Origin: Obelidium mucronatum | Lineage: Eukaryota > Chytridiomycota > Chytridiomycetes > Chytridiales > Chytriomycetaceae | Assembly (NCBI GenBank): GCA_025765595.1 | Contig: JAIVFH010000110.1 | Span: 43,868 to 107,867, forward strand | Reading direction: 5' to 3' | Length of the DNA stretch: 64,000 bases | Part shown: piece by piece, positions 10,964 to 24,963 of the stretch | Numbering within the stretch: position 1 is the first letter of the stretch | Layout: each line of letters opens with the position of its first letter | Translations under genes and position numbers: made by a program | The notes under the pieces: generated by a model | Database searches by the model: none | What the model saw: only the letters and a program-made list of their open reading frames with translations | Told to the model about the DNA's origin: nothing

Positions 10964-13442
10964 ATGGCAGAACTTGTACCGGCGATCAATATCGAAATCA
11001 GTGGTGGTGGGGGTCCAAATGGTCAAAGTCCAACACGGGGAGGATTGACTCCAGGGATTGCCCGAGAATCCAATCAAATGTCTGTGGCAAGCGAGAAGTC
11101 ACCAACAAAAGTTGCGATTTCTGATGATGGAGGAGGACCTATGGACGCGTTTGCGGGAATGAACGCGAAAGAGCGAAGAATGGCGCAGCGGCGATGTATT
11201 GCCGAAGACAAGGAGTGGAATCTGGCGTTGGTTGAGAAGCTGTCGGAACTGTGCCTTCGAGTAATCGTTTCAAACTTTGAACGTGAGTTTGCAGCTTTCC
11301 TTTCTCTGCTCAAACCACATTGGTGCTTTTGCTTAAAAAAAAACGTACGTGTGTGTTTCTTTTTAAGACTCCCACAAGTTCCTCAACAGAATCCCCACAA
11401 AACACCGCGAACGCGTACTCAGCTCTATCTCCGTAAATTTGCCACTCGCCATCGCTGCTCCCTTGATTCCCGATGAATCCTATTGGAAACGACGGGCCAC
11501 AGCTCATTTCAAAAACTGTGATCCCAGTTGCAGCGCGAATTTGAGTAAATCAATTGGGAATGGTATCGGTGGGTTTGGCGGTGGGCTTATGGGAATTGCA
11601 CCTTTAGTTGGACCTCAGCCTTTGAAAGTGGGGGTTGCAGGAGGTGTTGCGGAGCAGCAAGGAATCCCCAAGATTGGGTTATCTGAATATCCATGTCAGT
11701 AGTCTGGAAGATATTTGGATGGGTTTTGGGGCAGCCAATCCGCAAACAGTCGGAGAGCCGGTAATTGCTAGTGCTGCGGCTCCAGCATCTTCAGCCGCAA
11801 TTGGTGGAGGTATTGACGGGATGGGACTTTCTCTTGCTCCTGGCCTTGGATTGACCAGCAGATCAATAAGCGCGGCGGGATTAATGAATCCAGGTGTTGC
11901 TGGAGGAGGAGGAGGAAGTACGATGGACTTAGGATCGCGCCCAACAGGCGGTGCGAATGTGCTGGGGGAGAAAACCGACATCGAAAGGAGAAAAGTTTAG
12001 GCCCATTGCAATTGATGCTGGAAAATGGAAAACACTCTTCTTTGAGCTGCATGTGCAAAACCTCGTGGAAGCTATCATCCCGAAGAAAATTGGGGGGATG
12101 GAAGAGCTTGCTGGTTGGTATTTCACATTTTTTTTCGGAATTGTTTGTTGATTGTCTGTCGATTTTTAGAACTGCAGAAGGAGTTGCGATTTGCAGCCCC
12201 GTTTCTTAGAAGACTTGATATTCGCCAATTGAAGCCAACAGAACCCATGGAAGGAGAGGTCGTACGGTCAACGGATCCACCCCCAGATCATTTGGACGTT
12301 GCCTTGCTGGTGGGCGAGTTGGCGTTTCTAAGGGATTTGAAAATTTATTATGGGTTAGTACGAATTGCTGAAATATCATATCAAGGCTTTTTAATCAATA
12401 TGCTCATAGTGTGCGTGATTGTGGAATTAACTTTGATTGGAAGTTGTTTGGGATGACTCTGAATGATTGTGTTTTCCTCGCGAATTCATTGAAACTGACA
12501 AGTAGTTTAGAAACACTTATTATTCAAGCCTCAGGGAATAGACGATGATCGCGCCAGATTAATTTCCGCTGCCTTGTTGGAAAACAGGACAATCAAAAAA
12601 CTAGGTGATTTTCATAACGACTGGGCATTAACAATTGACCAATTTCTTTCGTTCAGATTTGTCCCATAACAAGATTGGAGACGCTGGTGCTCGCGGAATT
12701 GCAAAAGTTCTTGCGTCGCCAAATTGCCTCCTGACTCACTTGGATATTTCAAACAACCAAATCAAGCAAACCGGAGCTCATTCCATTGGAAAAGCACTTC
12801 AGATAAATTCGACTCTTATTCATTTGAACTTCAGAATGAATCGCCTTGGTGACGCTGGGGGTGCCGATTTTTGTATTTGTCTCACAAAAGTTGTAGCGTT
12901 GCCTGCAAATTATAAACCACCTCCTATCCCTGTTCCAGTTGCACAAACGATTGCTGTACCTGTTGAGGCAGATGATGGGAGTGCGCCGCCTTTGCCGCCA
13001 CCACCGCCTCCTGTTGTGAAGCAACCAACTTGCTATGTGCCTTCTATATTATGCTCGCTGGACATGGCAAGCAATGGATTAGGCATGGAGACAGTTCAAG
13101 CGCTCTCTGTGTTGTTGAAAAAGGGTGGAAAGAATTTGAGGATGCTCGACTTTAGTTGTAACAGACTAGGCGATGCAGGAGCAGCCAAAACGCCGGCAGT
13201 AGGGCACTCTTGGAAAACTTCCTGGTGGTAAAATGGCGGATAAAGGAGAACAGGATTTGGCCGGAAAGATGCTTTTTGAAGCTGTAAGCCAAAATAAGGT
13301 ACATAACCACACAAGACACTTTGATCCCTTAAGCTAAATAATAATTTCATAGTATATTACGCATTTTGACTTGCGTGTTACCGATATCTCATCTGAGCAC
13401 TTAGTTGCCATCAAGGGAATCATTGCTGAAAACTGCCTCTGA
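10964..13442 (+). CDS. DRC5: Dynein regulatory complex subunit 5 (TCTE1/DRC5-like LRR protein), with frame breaks
   Basis: N-terminal low-complexity region, then a TCTE1-type segment: VNLPLAIAAPLIPDESYWKR, CDPSC, TLFFELHVQNLVEAIIP, FLRRLDIRQLKP. Leucine-rich repeats follow (CVFLANSLKLTSSLETLII, LDLSHNKIGDAGARGIAKVL, LTHLDISNNQIKQTGAHSIG, LIHLNFRMNRLGDAGGADF). A Gly/Ala-rich insert sits at 11700-11990 and a Pro-run insert near 12990. Role by family: nexin-dynein link of axonemal doublets, expected only in flagellated cells. Four places (about 11698, 11985, 12533, 13200) need one base skipped to keep homology. The last exon reads YITHFDLRVTDISSEH and ends at the TGA on 13440-13442. It is tandem with KAP3. 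Confidence 0.82.
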
Positions 13443-13641
13443 ACGTCACTTAGACTTCTCCTTTTAACTAAGTTATATTACCTAAAATAAAGTATCTTTT
13501 GCACATGTAGAACAGATAGCTCCGTTCTTTCGATTGATTGCCATTCGTATTTTGACAATACCACGACAAACCTGCCGTCCCTTCCACAATCCCCTGCACG
13601 AGCTCCTTTAAAGCAAAATCAAAACACTCCTAATATCTCAA

Positions 13642-16628
<2,987 letters not shown>

Positions 16629-16675
16629 ATCAATAAACATACAACACAGTATACCAGGTATATCCTCTTTTATTT

Positions 16676-17875
16676 TTAAAGTGCCTGTAATCCAAAAATT
16701 GCGTTCTCAGTTCCGGGCGGATCAATTAACGCGCCGATTGAGATTGCACTGGATGACCGTGAAATGATCTTGACGGTATCGTTTGCTTTTAAAGAGCTGA
16801 CCATCGAGTTAGAGTTTTCGGGCGATTTATAACTGTCTCCGTTATGTGGACCTGAATGGTAATTTGCACCATTCAACCAAACGGCGGGAGAAGGGGACAG
16901 CTGTGGAGATCGAACCAATGTGGATGATAAAGATCCTCCTGAAGTAGAAGATATCGGGTATTGGCATGTCCCTTTTGATGAGAACGGTTGAAGTGATGGC
17001 AAATAGATTGCCTGCTCCACAATAGAAATTGGTTCATGTGGAGGGTACAATTGGTGATGGAATACTGGGTCAAGAAAAGGAGATGGGTGGTAAACAACAA
17101 CAGTGTGTTGAGGGGGAGGGGCGTAGTAAAACTGATGATGAGAAGGAGTTCCGTACGAATGATGAACAGTAAAAGCATTTTGACTTGCAACATGGGGGTT
17201 TGGCTGATAATGCTGATATGAGTGGGTATTCCAGTCATAGTTTTCTCTGTATGACAATGGTAGTCCATGGAACGGTGGAGTGGGGGGCTGCTCACGAATT
17301 GTTGGAGGAATATTAGATAATTCAGAAGGATTACGGCAGATACTCTCAAGTGGTTGGTCTATCGTGTGGCAGTAATCAGATCCTGCCTCCTCCTGGTTAG
17401 CGTCACCCCGCTCTGAATCAATATGAGCAATTCTGTCTCCTTCCTGGTAAATTTCATCCTTCATTAAGAGTCTCGCCTTGAGACGTTTGTTAAGCTCGGA
17501 TTTGATTTGGACCTTTTCCGTCCATTCTTTTTTCCCCACAAGATTGCCTTTTGAGTTTACCATATGCATTGACAACAAGTTCGTGTCTCTGTTTTTTTGT
17601 TGTTGTTGTTGCCGAGCTTGATGCATGTTTTTTCTTGTTGAGAATGAGCTTCGGTACTTTTTCTTCGGTATCTGGCTGTTCAAGCTGACACAAGAAGTGC
17701 TGGATTGAGTCGCCAGCGTTTCATCTGAGTTCTTCAAAAAAAGCGTCTTGTTCCCTGGAGTGAGTGGCGAGGGTAGCTGCGAACCATGTTTCAAGACTGC
17801 CAGCGTTTCTGTAGATGCCACGTACAATTTCTTCGGTTTTTCCACAGCCGAAACTGACGATGCTGTCGAATACAT
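16676..17875 (-). CDS. Hypothetical Ser/Pro/Gln/His-rich protein
   Basis: Single 399-residue open frame, possibly missing 5' exons. The N-terminal third is basic with a poly-Gln tract (ARQQQQQKNRD), followed by KEWTEKVQIKSELNKRLKAR (helical), a Tyr/His/Pro-rich middle (HSYQHYQPNPH, HHQFYYAPPPQH) and a Ser-rich end with SSSAISIGALIDPPG. IGAL(L/I)xP-like tails occur in some fungal transcription regulators, a weak hint only. Its ATG lies just 21 bp from the edge of module copy 2, so the module may have replaced its promoter or 5' part. Convergent with KAP3. Function unknown. Confidence 0.6.
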   Translation of the reverse strand: MYSTASSVSAVEKPKKLYVASTETLAVLKHGSQLPSPLTPGNKTLFLKNSDETLATQSSTSCVSLNSQIPKKKYRSSFSTRKNMHQARQQQQQKNRDTNLLSMHMVNSKGNLVGKKEWTEKVQIKSELNKRLKARLLMKDEIYQEGDRIAHIDSERGDANQEEAGSDYCHTIDQPLESICRNPSELSNIPPTIREQPPTPPFHGLPLSYRENYDWNTHSYQHYQPNPHVASQNAFTVHHSYGTPSHHQFYYAPPPQHTVVVYHPSPFLDPVFHHQLYPPHEPISIVEQAIYLPSLQPFSSKGTCQYPISSTSGGSLSSTLVRSPQLSPSPAVWLNGANYHSGPHNGDSYKSPENSNSMVSSLKANDTVKIISRSSSAISIGALIDPPGTENAIFGLQAL

Positions 17876-18091
17876 TGAAAGTTTCCTAGTTCGCTTCTTT
17901 TCAAGGATTCTCGAACGTTCAGAAACAGTAATTTGTTTCCAGATTTAGAACAAGAAATGCCTTGTGTATCAGTTTTTACACCCGATTCTTCTAATCAGCC
18001 CTTTTGAATCCTTTAAGTGTTGTACACTTATTCCTGGCGGCTCTTTTGGGAAAGAAAGTCGATTCGATAACAATTGTTTTTATTCCAACCA

Positions 18092-19219
18092 CTAGTTCTC
18101 GATTTTAAGCCCCCAATATCCAACTGGGTAAACATGCTCCCAGCCAAAATTAGAAGGAGAGCATTTTGAAATTGGAAACCCAAACACAAATTTCAATGGG
18201 TAACCCTTGCTCATTACCACTGACACTACTCCGCGCAAGGTTGTCTTGTCTGCAAATCTGACCACGACGCTTGCACCAACTGTATCAGTCGGCTCTTTTC
18301 CATTCCAATCCAGGTTGAGGTCAAAGAAGTCAAAGACCGCCCCCATTTCAATTTTACGTTCCATCCATTTCTTGACTGGTGTGGTACGATCACAAATTTC
18401 CAGAGAGAACGTGGGTCTACTGTCTGGCGAAGAATTGAAATACTCTGCCACACAGAAAAAGGGATCTGTGTATTTTAAAAAGGAATCTGGAGTTTGACTG
18501 GCAATGGCCTGTGAAAAAACGCCCAAGGCGCCAAACCCTTGCATATTGCGGATGAAGGCAGTCGTGACGACAACGGGAGTGCTGGGAACCGGACTATTCA
18601 ATTCTGGGGCATCAGCCAAGGCTTTCACATTCGCTTCAAAGTTTGAATTTTGATCAAATATAACGTTGAAGTACTTGGTCTGCTTGACCGTCTCGAAAGA
18701 GGCGAGGACAATGCGATCAATGTGAGCCAGGGACTCTTCCAGCGCAAGAAGAGCATTATGGTACGTATCATTGCACCCGACAGAACGGCTGTAGTTTTTG
18801 ATAGAATCCAAATCCAACGTGAGAGGAGGGTCTACTGGTACATAGCCATCCAAATACTCCAGCGATCCCTGAGACGTGCGAGGACCATCAGGGTTATTGA
18901 TGTCCTGCAGGCGAGACAAAGCGTCTGTGAGGCTTGTGATTTGTTAGATCCTGCGAACAGCCAATGGTCCAACTCACCAATAGAGGGATGCAAGAGCGGA
19001 ATCCTTTCGGCTTTCTTCGTTGACGCATGCGTTGTAGAGGAAATCAACGGCATTGCCGGCAACATAGCCATCACAATCCACATTAGCACTTGTGTTTGGT
19101 GTCTCTGTTTCGAGCCACTGGACAGATCTGACGCTAACACCTGCACAGAGCACAAGGAGTTCGATCCCATGCTGCAGTACAGCTCGACTGTAGCAAAGAA
19201 ACGGGAGTCGTGAGTCCAT
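18092..19219 (-). CDS. Module gene A, copy 2 (A2)
   Basis: Same two-exon structure as A1: exon 1 18978-19219 (MDSRLPFLCYSRAVLQ...), intron 18933-18977 (45 nt, GTGAGT...ACAAG), exon 2 18092-18932. It is collinear with A1 across the whole length, with many substitutions silent at the protein level. Shared motifs include VDCDGY(I/V)AGNA, VGCNDTYHNALLALEESLAH, FFCVAEYFNSSPDSRPTF and a GYWGLKIEN end. No catalytic signature, signal peptide or membrane span is visible. Divergent from B2, which suggests co-expression from a common promoter region. Function unknown. Confidence 0.85.
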
Positions 19220-19395
19220 TTCTGCTGTGAAAATTTGGTCAATTTGTGAAACAATTGGGGAAAGAATGCTCCACATGTTTTAATCAATACTGTCTTCGAA
19301 AATGAAATTTCTGAATGGCACACGTAAGACTATTGCTTTCCAAACCGCGTCTCATCACATGCCATATAGGGAAGAATGGCTTCAATTGGTTCGGG

Positions 19396-20806
19396 ATGAA
19401 GCCTGAGACAAAGAAGCAGGCTTCGGAGGTTACTCCATCTCCAGTGCAAGGTTTGGATGAGGGCCGCTCTTTCCATCTAAAAGATGACCCCGAACCTACA
19501 GCTGCAATAAAGATGAGTCCGGACACAAGAAATAGAGATATGACTCTTGCGGATGTCATGCATTCTGTGTCCCCAAGCGATGATCCTCCCCAAAAGGTTT
19601 TGGCCAAATTGATCGAAGACAATCCCGATCCGACCTCAAAGCCGGCTGACAGGGTGAAACTTGCGAGCATGGCCGTGTCGGCAACGGTTGGCTTGGTGCC
19701 TGTTATTGGGGAGATTGCGGAGAAGGTCGTAGGCACAGTGGTAAATTCAATTTTCTACACCCCAATTCAAGTTCCTGATCCATCACCATCGCAGCTTGAT
19801 GCTTATAAAGAGCAATTAGACGCCAACAGGGTGGCTGCAAACACCATAAGATTCAGTGCCAGTCGACTTGCCGAACTTGCCAATGAAAAATGGGTAGGCT
19901 CTCCGACGCAGTTGGAAGCACTGGAAAGTTACAAGGCGATAAAATCGCTAACAGAAAGAGCTGGTAATATTTTGATTTATTCTCAACAGATGCGTTAAAT
20001 ACTTTTGTCCAGGAACTTTGGTTGAGCAGATTAGGGCACAACTAGACAAGTCCGAGAAAGTTTTTCTGTTGGGAGAAATGACCAAGGAGCTTCAAGCCGC
20101 CAATCTCGATGAAGTGAGAAAGGACTTGAAGGAGTTAAACGGTGTGATGGAAACCATCGCATCGCATGGTGAAAGATTGAACAAACTGGAACAAGCTGTG
20201 GAAGTGTTGGAAGAAAAGGCGGAACAACATCAACAGCAAATTGACACCTTGCACCAACGCGATGAAACGCAGGATCATCAAATTGAGTCTTTGGAGGGGC
20301 AGGTTGATGCTTTGCAAGCAACGCAGGAACAGCAAATTGCAAGCCAACAGCAGCAAATAAACACTCAGCAGGAGCAAATAGCATCCAAGGATCGGCAAAT
20401 CGAAACCCAGGGTCAACAAATTGCTGATCAGAGTCAGCAAATCACGGCCAAGGATCAGCAAATCGAAGCCCAGGGTCAGCAAATCGAAGCCCAGGGTCAG
20501 CAAATTGCGGCTCAGAATCAGCAAATTGCCGCCAAGGATCAGCAAATTGCCGCCCAGCAGAAGCAAATTGACGCTTTGTTTGCAATTGCTGCCAACAAAG
20601 AGCAAGTTGCGGAGGAAAAGGAAGCTAAAAAAGAAATCAACCCTAACCAGCCTAAAATGGATGTATTTCAAGTTGCGTTTGCTCTTGCCGCGAGCGTTCT
20701 TGCGGTTTTTTCCATCTTCTCATCGCAAAGTACGAAGCAGCTACATGAAAATGAAAGCAAAGGAAACGATAAAAACGCGGATGTTAGTCAGGATATTGAT
20801 ACTTGA
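19396..20806 (+). CDS. Module gene B (B2): coiled-coil, C-terminally membrane-anchored protein
   Basis: Two exons, intron 19964-20012 (GTAATA...TCCAG). The start at 19396 (MKPETKK) is the simplest, but the frame is open upstream to 19315, and copy 1 similarity begins at the internal MSPD. The N-terminal part carries the segment kept in B1 (SKPADRVKLASMAVSATVG, LVPVIGEIAEKVVGTVV), an amphipathic, glycine-containing hydrophobic stretch. A long coiled coil follows with a regular heptad QQIxAQG/QQIAAKD (about 20330-20575), then a basic linker and a hydrophobic segment VFQVAFALAASVLAVFSIFS about 25 residues from the end, as in a tail-anchored or inner-membrane protein. No known family recognised. 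Gene C starts 57 bp downstream. Confidence 0.8.
20330..20575 (+). repeat. 21-bp tandem repeat coding a Gln-rich heptad coiled coil
   Basis: Imperfect tandem copies of a 21-bp unit (CAGCAAATCGAAGCCCAGGGT-like; two adjacent copies near 20456-20500 are identical). Each encodes a seven-residue QQIxxQG/QQIxAKD step inside gene B2. Such an array is prone to length change. Confidence 0.85.
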
Positions 20807-20863
20807 TGTGATTTTCAATTGAACTGTCCTAGAAATGTTATTGAGTAGTTAGAAAATAAAAAA

Positions 20864-21475
20864 GTGGCTGAAAAAATGGCTGACGACTTCGAAACCACTA
20901 TGGCAAGACTCAAAGCCCAAGAACAAGAGCTCCTGGCCAAGAACGCACGCCTCGACGAGAGACTGGCAGTCCTTGATCTTGAACTCAAAGCCAAAGAAGA
21001 AAGAGAGGCCCGACAGCTTGCCGAGATGCAAGAAAAGCTCCTTCGAATCCAAAAGAGAGCCGCAGCAAAGGAAGGCTTTCCCTTCAAGTTCTCTGCCAAC
21101 AGCACCCCTTTGAAGGATCTCCAAGTCGCATACCGCTACTTGCCACTCGATGTTCTCCCTGCTGATCAAGTGGAGCTCTTGGATCAAGCTGTTGAGGAAG
21201 GGGATATTTCTCCACTCATTGACACCTTCTGTGAGATCGCCAATGCACCCGAGAACCATGCCAATATGCTTTTGCAGGCTCTTCAAAACAAGGCCTCCGA
21301 TCATGAAGACTCTCCCAATGCGTATTTCAATGATACATTGGTAAATTTGTTGTTTAATTGGGGGGCCACACAAAATTTTTTTTGATTAAAAATAAGTTTG
21401 ATTAAAATTTTGTTCAAACAGCGAGTTCACACGCAAGAAGCTTTGGCCATTGGACTCATGTGGCAGCTTGTGTAA
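20864..21475 (+). CDS. Module gene C, copy 2 (C2)
   Basis: Starts MAEKMADDFETTMARLK (an inner ATG at 20876 is possible). The N-terminal 65 residues form a charged coiled coil (LDERLAVLDLELKAKEEREAR). A compact conserved domain follows: KRAAAKEGFPFKFSANSTPL, DLQVAYRYLPLDVLPADQVE, LLDQAVEEGDISPLIDTF, ALQNKASDHEDSPNAYFNDT. A GT...ACAG intron (21341-21421) joins NDTL to RVHTQEALAIGLMWQLV and the TAA at 21473-21475. C3 has the same intron position and a matching last exon, which confirms the splice. No known family recognised. Confidence 0.82.
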
Positions 21476-21637
21476 AAAAGTTTGGAAAGATTATGTTGTG
21501 GAATATAAACCAGTTATGTGAATATCATCTATTTTTTCATCACTCTTGGTAAAAAAAAAAACGAAAGAAAAGAAGAAAAGACGAGAAATAAATTCAATAT
21601 AAAAAAAACCATGAAAAAAATTGAGTTGGAGGTGATT

Positions 21638-24600
21638 CTAAACTTTCATATCAGCCTGCTTCACCGAAGCTGCATTCTTTGTTGATTCGTTTGGTTTCGA
21701 AGGAGCAGTTGCATGAGACATTGCAGATATTGTAGACCCTTGGGCTTTGGACGAAGCCATATCGGAAGTCTTTTGCGTTTCGATTCTGTTGGCAGCTTCT
21801 GGGTCTGTAACACATAAGTGAAGCTTGACGGAAATCAACAAGACAACGGTTGTGAAAGTCGGGACGAGAATCGCGACTCCTCCGATTGCAAATGCAGTGT
21901 TTGGATCGCTGATTGCAAAAACAACCAGGGCGTTGAGCAAGGCGCTGTTTTTAAACATTTTTAGTCAGAGACCGAGAAAAAAACCAACCAAAATACCTGA
22001 ACAAAAACCAGTTATAAGCCGAAAATCCAAGCATCTTGGACTCATTAAACGTTGACGGAACATCCTTAATCTGGAACGACAAAACCGCCGAAAACATGAT
22101 AATCACAATCCGCACAATCGTAACAATAACACCAAAAGTAGTAGCAGTATTACAACGCGTAGTCACAGCCATCGAAGCCGTAATCATATCCACAGGCTCG
22201 GGGCTCTGAACAATAAACCAAGCGACAAGCAAACCACCCATAAACAAACACAAGGCAATGACCCACAAACTCAATTTCGCGTCCGTTGGCACTTTAATCT
22301 TTCGACGCAACTTTTCATCGAAAATAATTCTGATGCGCGATGTCTTTACAAGAATCGAACCGAAAATGAGGGCGAAACCAAAATTGTCCAAGGCGGCTGC
22401 CACGGTACACGTGTTTTGGGCCGTGGAAATCTGAACCACCAAAGACGCTAAACAAAGCAAGCAACCCACATTCGTGAGCGATAAAAAGACGAGACTGTTT
22501 GCCTTGATGAGCTTCACGCTTTGGTAGGTCAATAGACCGCCCAAATTCAGGGCTCCAAATATGATTACAATAATGGCAGCGATTCCCATTCCGAAACGGA
22601 TACTGGATCCCGTGTTGACAATCGGCACGCACGTGGAAGTTCCCGTAAACAAGCGTTGCGTGAGTGGATCGCAGACTGCAATAGTGATTTGGAATGATTG
22701 CCATTGCGCGCCTGGTGGTCGAACCAGACTTCCTGGGAATCCTCGGATCGTGAAGGTGTAGTTTCCAGGCATTGGGTTGGCGAGTTTGAGTCCTGAAAAG
22801 AGGGCCGCATTGGAGGTGTCGTTCACGATTGCTTTTGTGCTGTCTCCACTCATGGTGGCGCCTTGTGACGTTTCTGCGATTTGGACAATAACCGGGGCGT
22901 TGAGGTTGGCTGGGACAGTGTTTCCAAAAACATCTTGGGCGTGGACTTCAAAGGGTGGAAGTGGGGCGGCAAAGTTGATGATTGTGTTGTTGATGGTAGT
23001 AGGGTTGTCGAGAATAAGAGCAGATGCACCTCCATTTAGTTTAATGTTTGGCATTCCCTGTTTGTAAAAGCTTTTAATGTGACTGGATGAATTAACGCAA
23101 GTTTTCTTGAAGGACGTACCACGAAGTTTCTTTGTTGAAGCATTTGTAGTCCAGTGGCAGTGTTTGACACATAAATCTGTCCCGTAAGCAACGTATTGCT
23201 TGTAACAGCTGTGCTCATCATCTGATAAGGCGGTGCGGTCGTAATAGCTGCAAATGTTCCAAACAACGCATTATTGCCTTTAGCAGCCACTGTATTTCCC
23301 ATGAGAGTCAAAATTGAGCTTCCAGCAGACATAATTGCTCCACCCATATTACTAGCCGAATTTCTATCAAACAATGTACTTCCGTTGATGACGGCTTCAG
23401 TGGTGGCGTCCAAGTAAATGGCTCCTCCATCCTGGGCAGAGTTGTTGTAGATTTGCACTTTGTCGCCAAAGTATAATGAGTGCTTGTCAACAACCAGAAT
23501 GGCGCCTCCTTTGGTGTCGGCTGAGCAGCTTGTAATGCTGGCATTGTCGATAGTGAGACTTCCACTGGTTATTCCATAGTAAGCGCCTCCCTTTGGTGCA
23601 GTGCAGCTGGTGTTGACAAAAGCAATGTAAGAGATATGCTCATACATCAAAATTATTGTTGGCAAAACCATACTTTTTGATCGAGCTTCCACCAGTAATA
23701 ATGACTTTTGAGTCGTCATTCCAGATTGCTCCGCCATAAAGGCCTGATGAGTCTCTAATAACGCTTCCACCGTCGAGAGTCACAACAGCCTATACAAGTT
23801 TTAAACCTCGTTGGTTTTTTTTTTTAAACGAGATTTACAAAGAGATTTTCACCTGAGAAATGGCAAACAAAGAGCCAGCTCCTCCTGGAGAAGTGCTTCC
23901 TTCAAAGATTGTGTTCCAAAAGTATCCCGTTGATCCGCCTTGGATGACACCAGCACCACCAAAGCCCTGGGTCCAACAACGCGTAAATCTGCAGTCTGAA
24001 CAGGTGGTTTTTCCATTTCCATAGGAATAGAGGCAGCCTGCTTGACCAGTCGCGAGGGCTCCAACAACAGTGATGTTCTTTCCAATAAAAGTACTTGCAG
24101 AGTTGAGGAAGTTGAAGGCACCAGCACCGGCAACTAAGTTGGCTGCATAAATGTCCTGAGCAGTTGTAATCGACTGCGTATCGGACATGAAGCAAGCGGC
24201 CCATTTGGCCGTGTTTCCGACACAGGTACCGCCGATCCAGTTCAAAGTAGATTGCTGTTGGATAGAAGATGCGGCACCAAGAGAGAGGGTTTTGGAGTTG
24301 AGGGAGTGACAATTTTGGCAGGTTGCCTTTGATGAGTGGGACAAGAGGAGGTCACCACCGCCCACATCGTTAAGGTTACTTGCAAAGTTTGAGTTAAAGT
24401 AAACGTTTGTGGCAGTGAGCTAAAGAAAGGGTAGCGGATGTGTTTGCTTTTTTTATACCAAAGATGGCAATACATTTTTCGCTAACCTGACCACCATAGT
24501 CGAGAGAGATGGCACCTCCATTTCCCGCAGTGTTATTTGTAAAGTAAGCATTGTTGATCGTGACCGTACCGCCGTTGATCTGGAGAACTCCGCCGTTTAC

Positions 24601-24838
24601 TTTTGACGGCTGAAACGCGTCTTTGAAAGTGACTCCTGAGAAAGAAGCCGTGGCACTAGCGGGAATCACGATTGGGGGGCACTTGACATAGACACAGTTT
24701 GAGAGCGCAAGCGAAGTTGTGACTGTAAACGCAGTATCTGTTTCTGTGCAGAGTCTTGTGCCTGTTGGCGGGCAGGTGGTCCAGCCTTGAGACATTTGAT
24801 CAGATTGTCAGTTTGAGGCAGTTTAAAGAAAGAGATTT
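21638..24838 (-). CDS. Beta-helix ectodomain / class C-like 7TM receptor
   Basis: Read on the minus strand, the ectodomain is made of parallel beta-helix (pectate-lyase/adhesin-like) repeats: GGVLQINGGTVTINNAYFTN, VVTLDGGSVIRDSSGLYGGA, GGAIYLDATTEAVINGSTLF, NMGGAIMSAGSSILTLMGN. An Ig-like/filamin-like stretch follows (PPFEVHAQDVFGNTVPANL), then a Cys-containing stalk (CDPLTQRLFTGTSTCVP) and a 7TM core with class C features (IFGSILVKTSRIRIIFDEK, TDAKLSLWVIALCLFMGG, DVPSTFNESKMLGFSAYNWF). The last exon (ALLNALVVFAISDPNTAF... to the stop at 21638) is joined over an intron ending at AACAG. The cytoplasmic tail is Ser/Thr/Ala-rich. The first exon ends about 24838 but no ATG in frame is evident; a TIR transposon lies just upstream. 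Confidence 0.78.
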
Positions 24839-24963
24839 ACCTGCAGTTTGCGCAAACAGAGAAGAAGCCTGATAATTGCAGATCCGATTGTTTTCAAGTC
24901 GATTACTGATGTTTTTATTCTTCCTCTATTATTCCTCTATTATTAAGCAAGAAATTAATAATA

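Larger units (their letters stand above)
17897..21475. repeat. Dispersed A/B/C module, copy 2 (complete: A2, B2, C2)
   Basis: Holds all three genes: A2 on the minus strand, B2 and C2 on the plus strand. The A2/B2 starts are about 180 bp apart. The A-side edge (17897) matches the A-side edge of copy 1 (7740) at the CTTTTCAAGGATTCTCGAAC string. The C-side edge is not defined; no TIR or target duplication was found. Only this copy retains a full gene B. Confidence 0.75.

Noticed and set aside
11698..13203. Programmed +1 frameshifting at stop codons in DRC5
   Set aside because: Some shifts could be placed at a TAG or TAA, but others (receptor, KAP3, GH5) must occur away from stops and at differing codons, so no single recoding signal fits.
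20135..20671. Minus-strand Leu-rich repeat-like ORF opposite gene B2
   Set aside because: The Leu/Gly pattern is the complement of the 21-bp heptad repeat; the sense frame has the intron, conserved start region and membrane tail.
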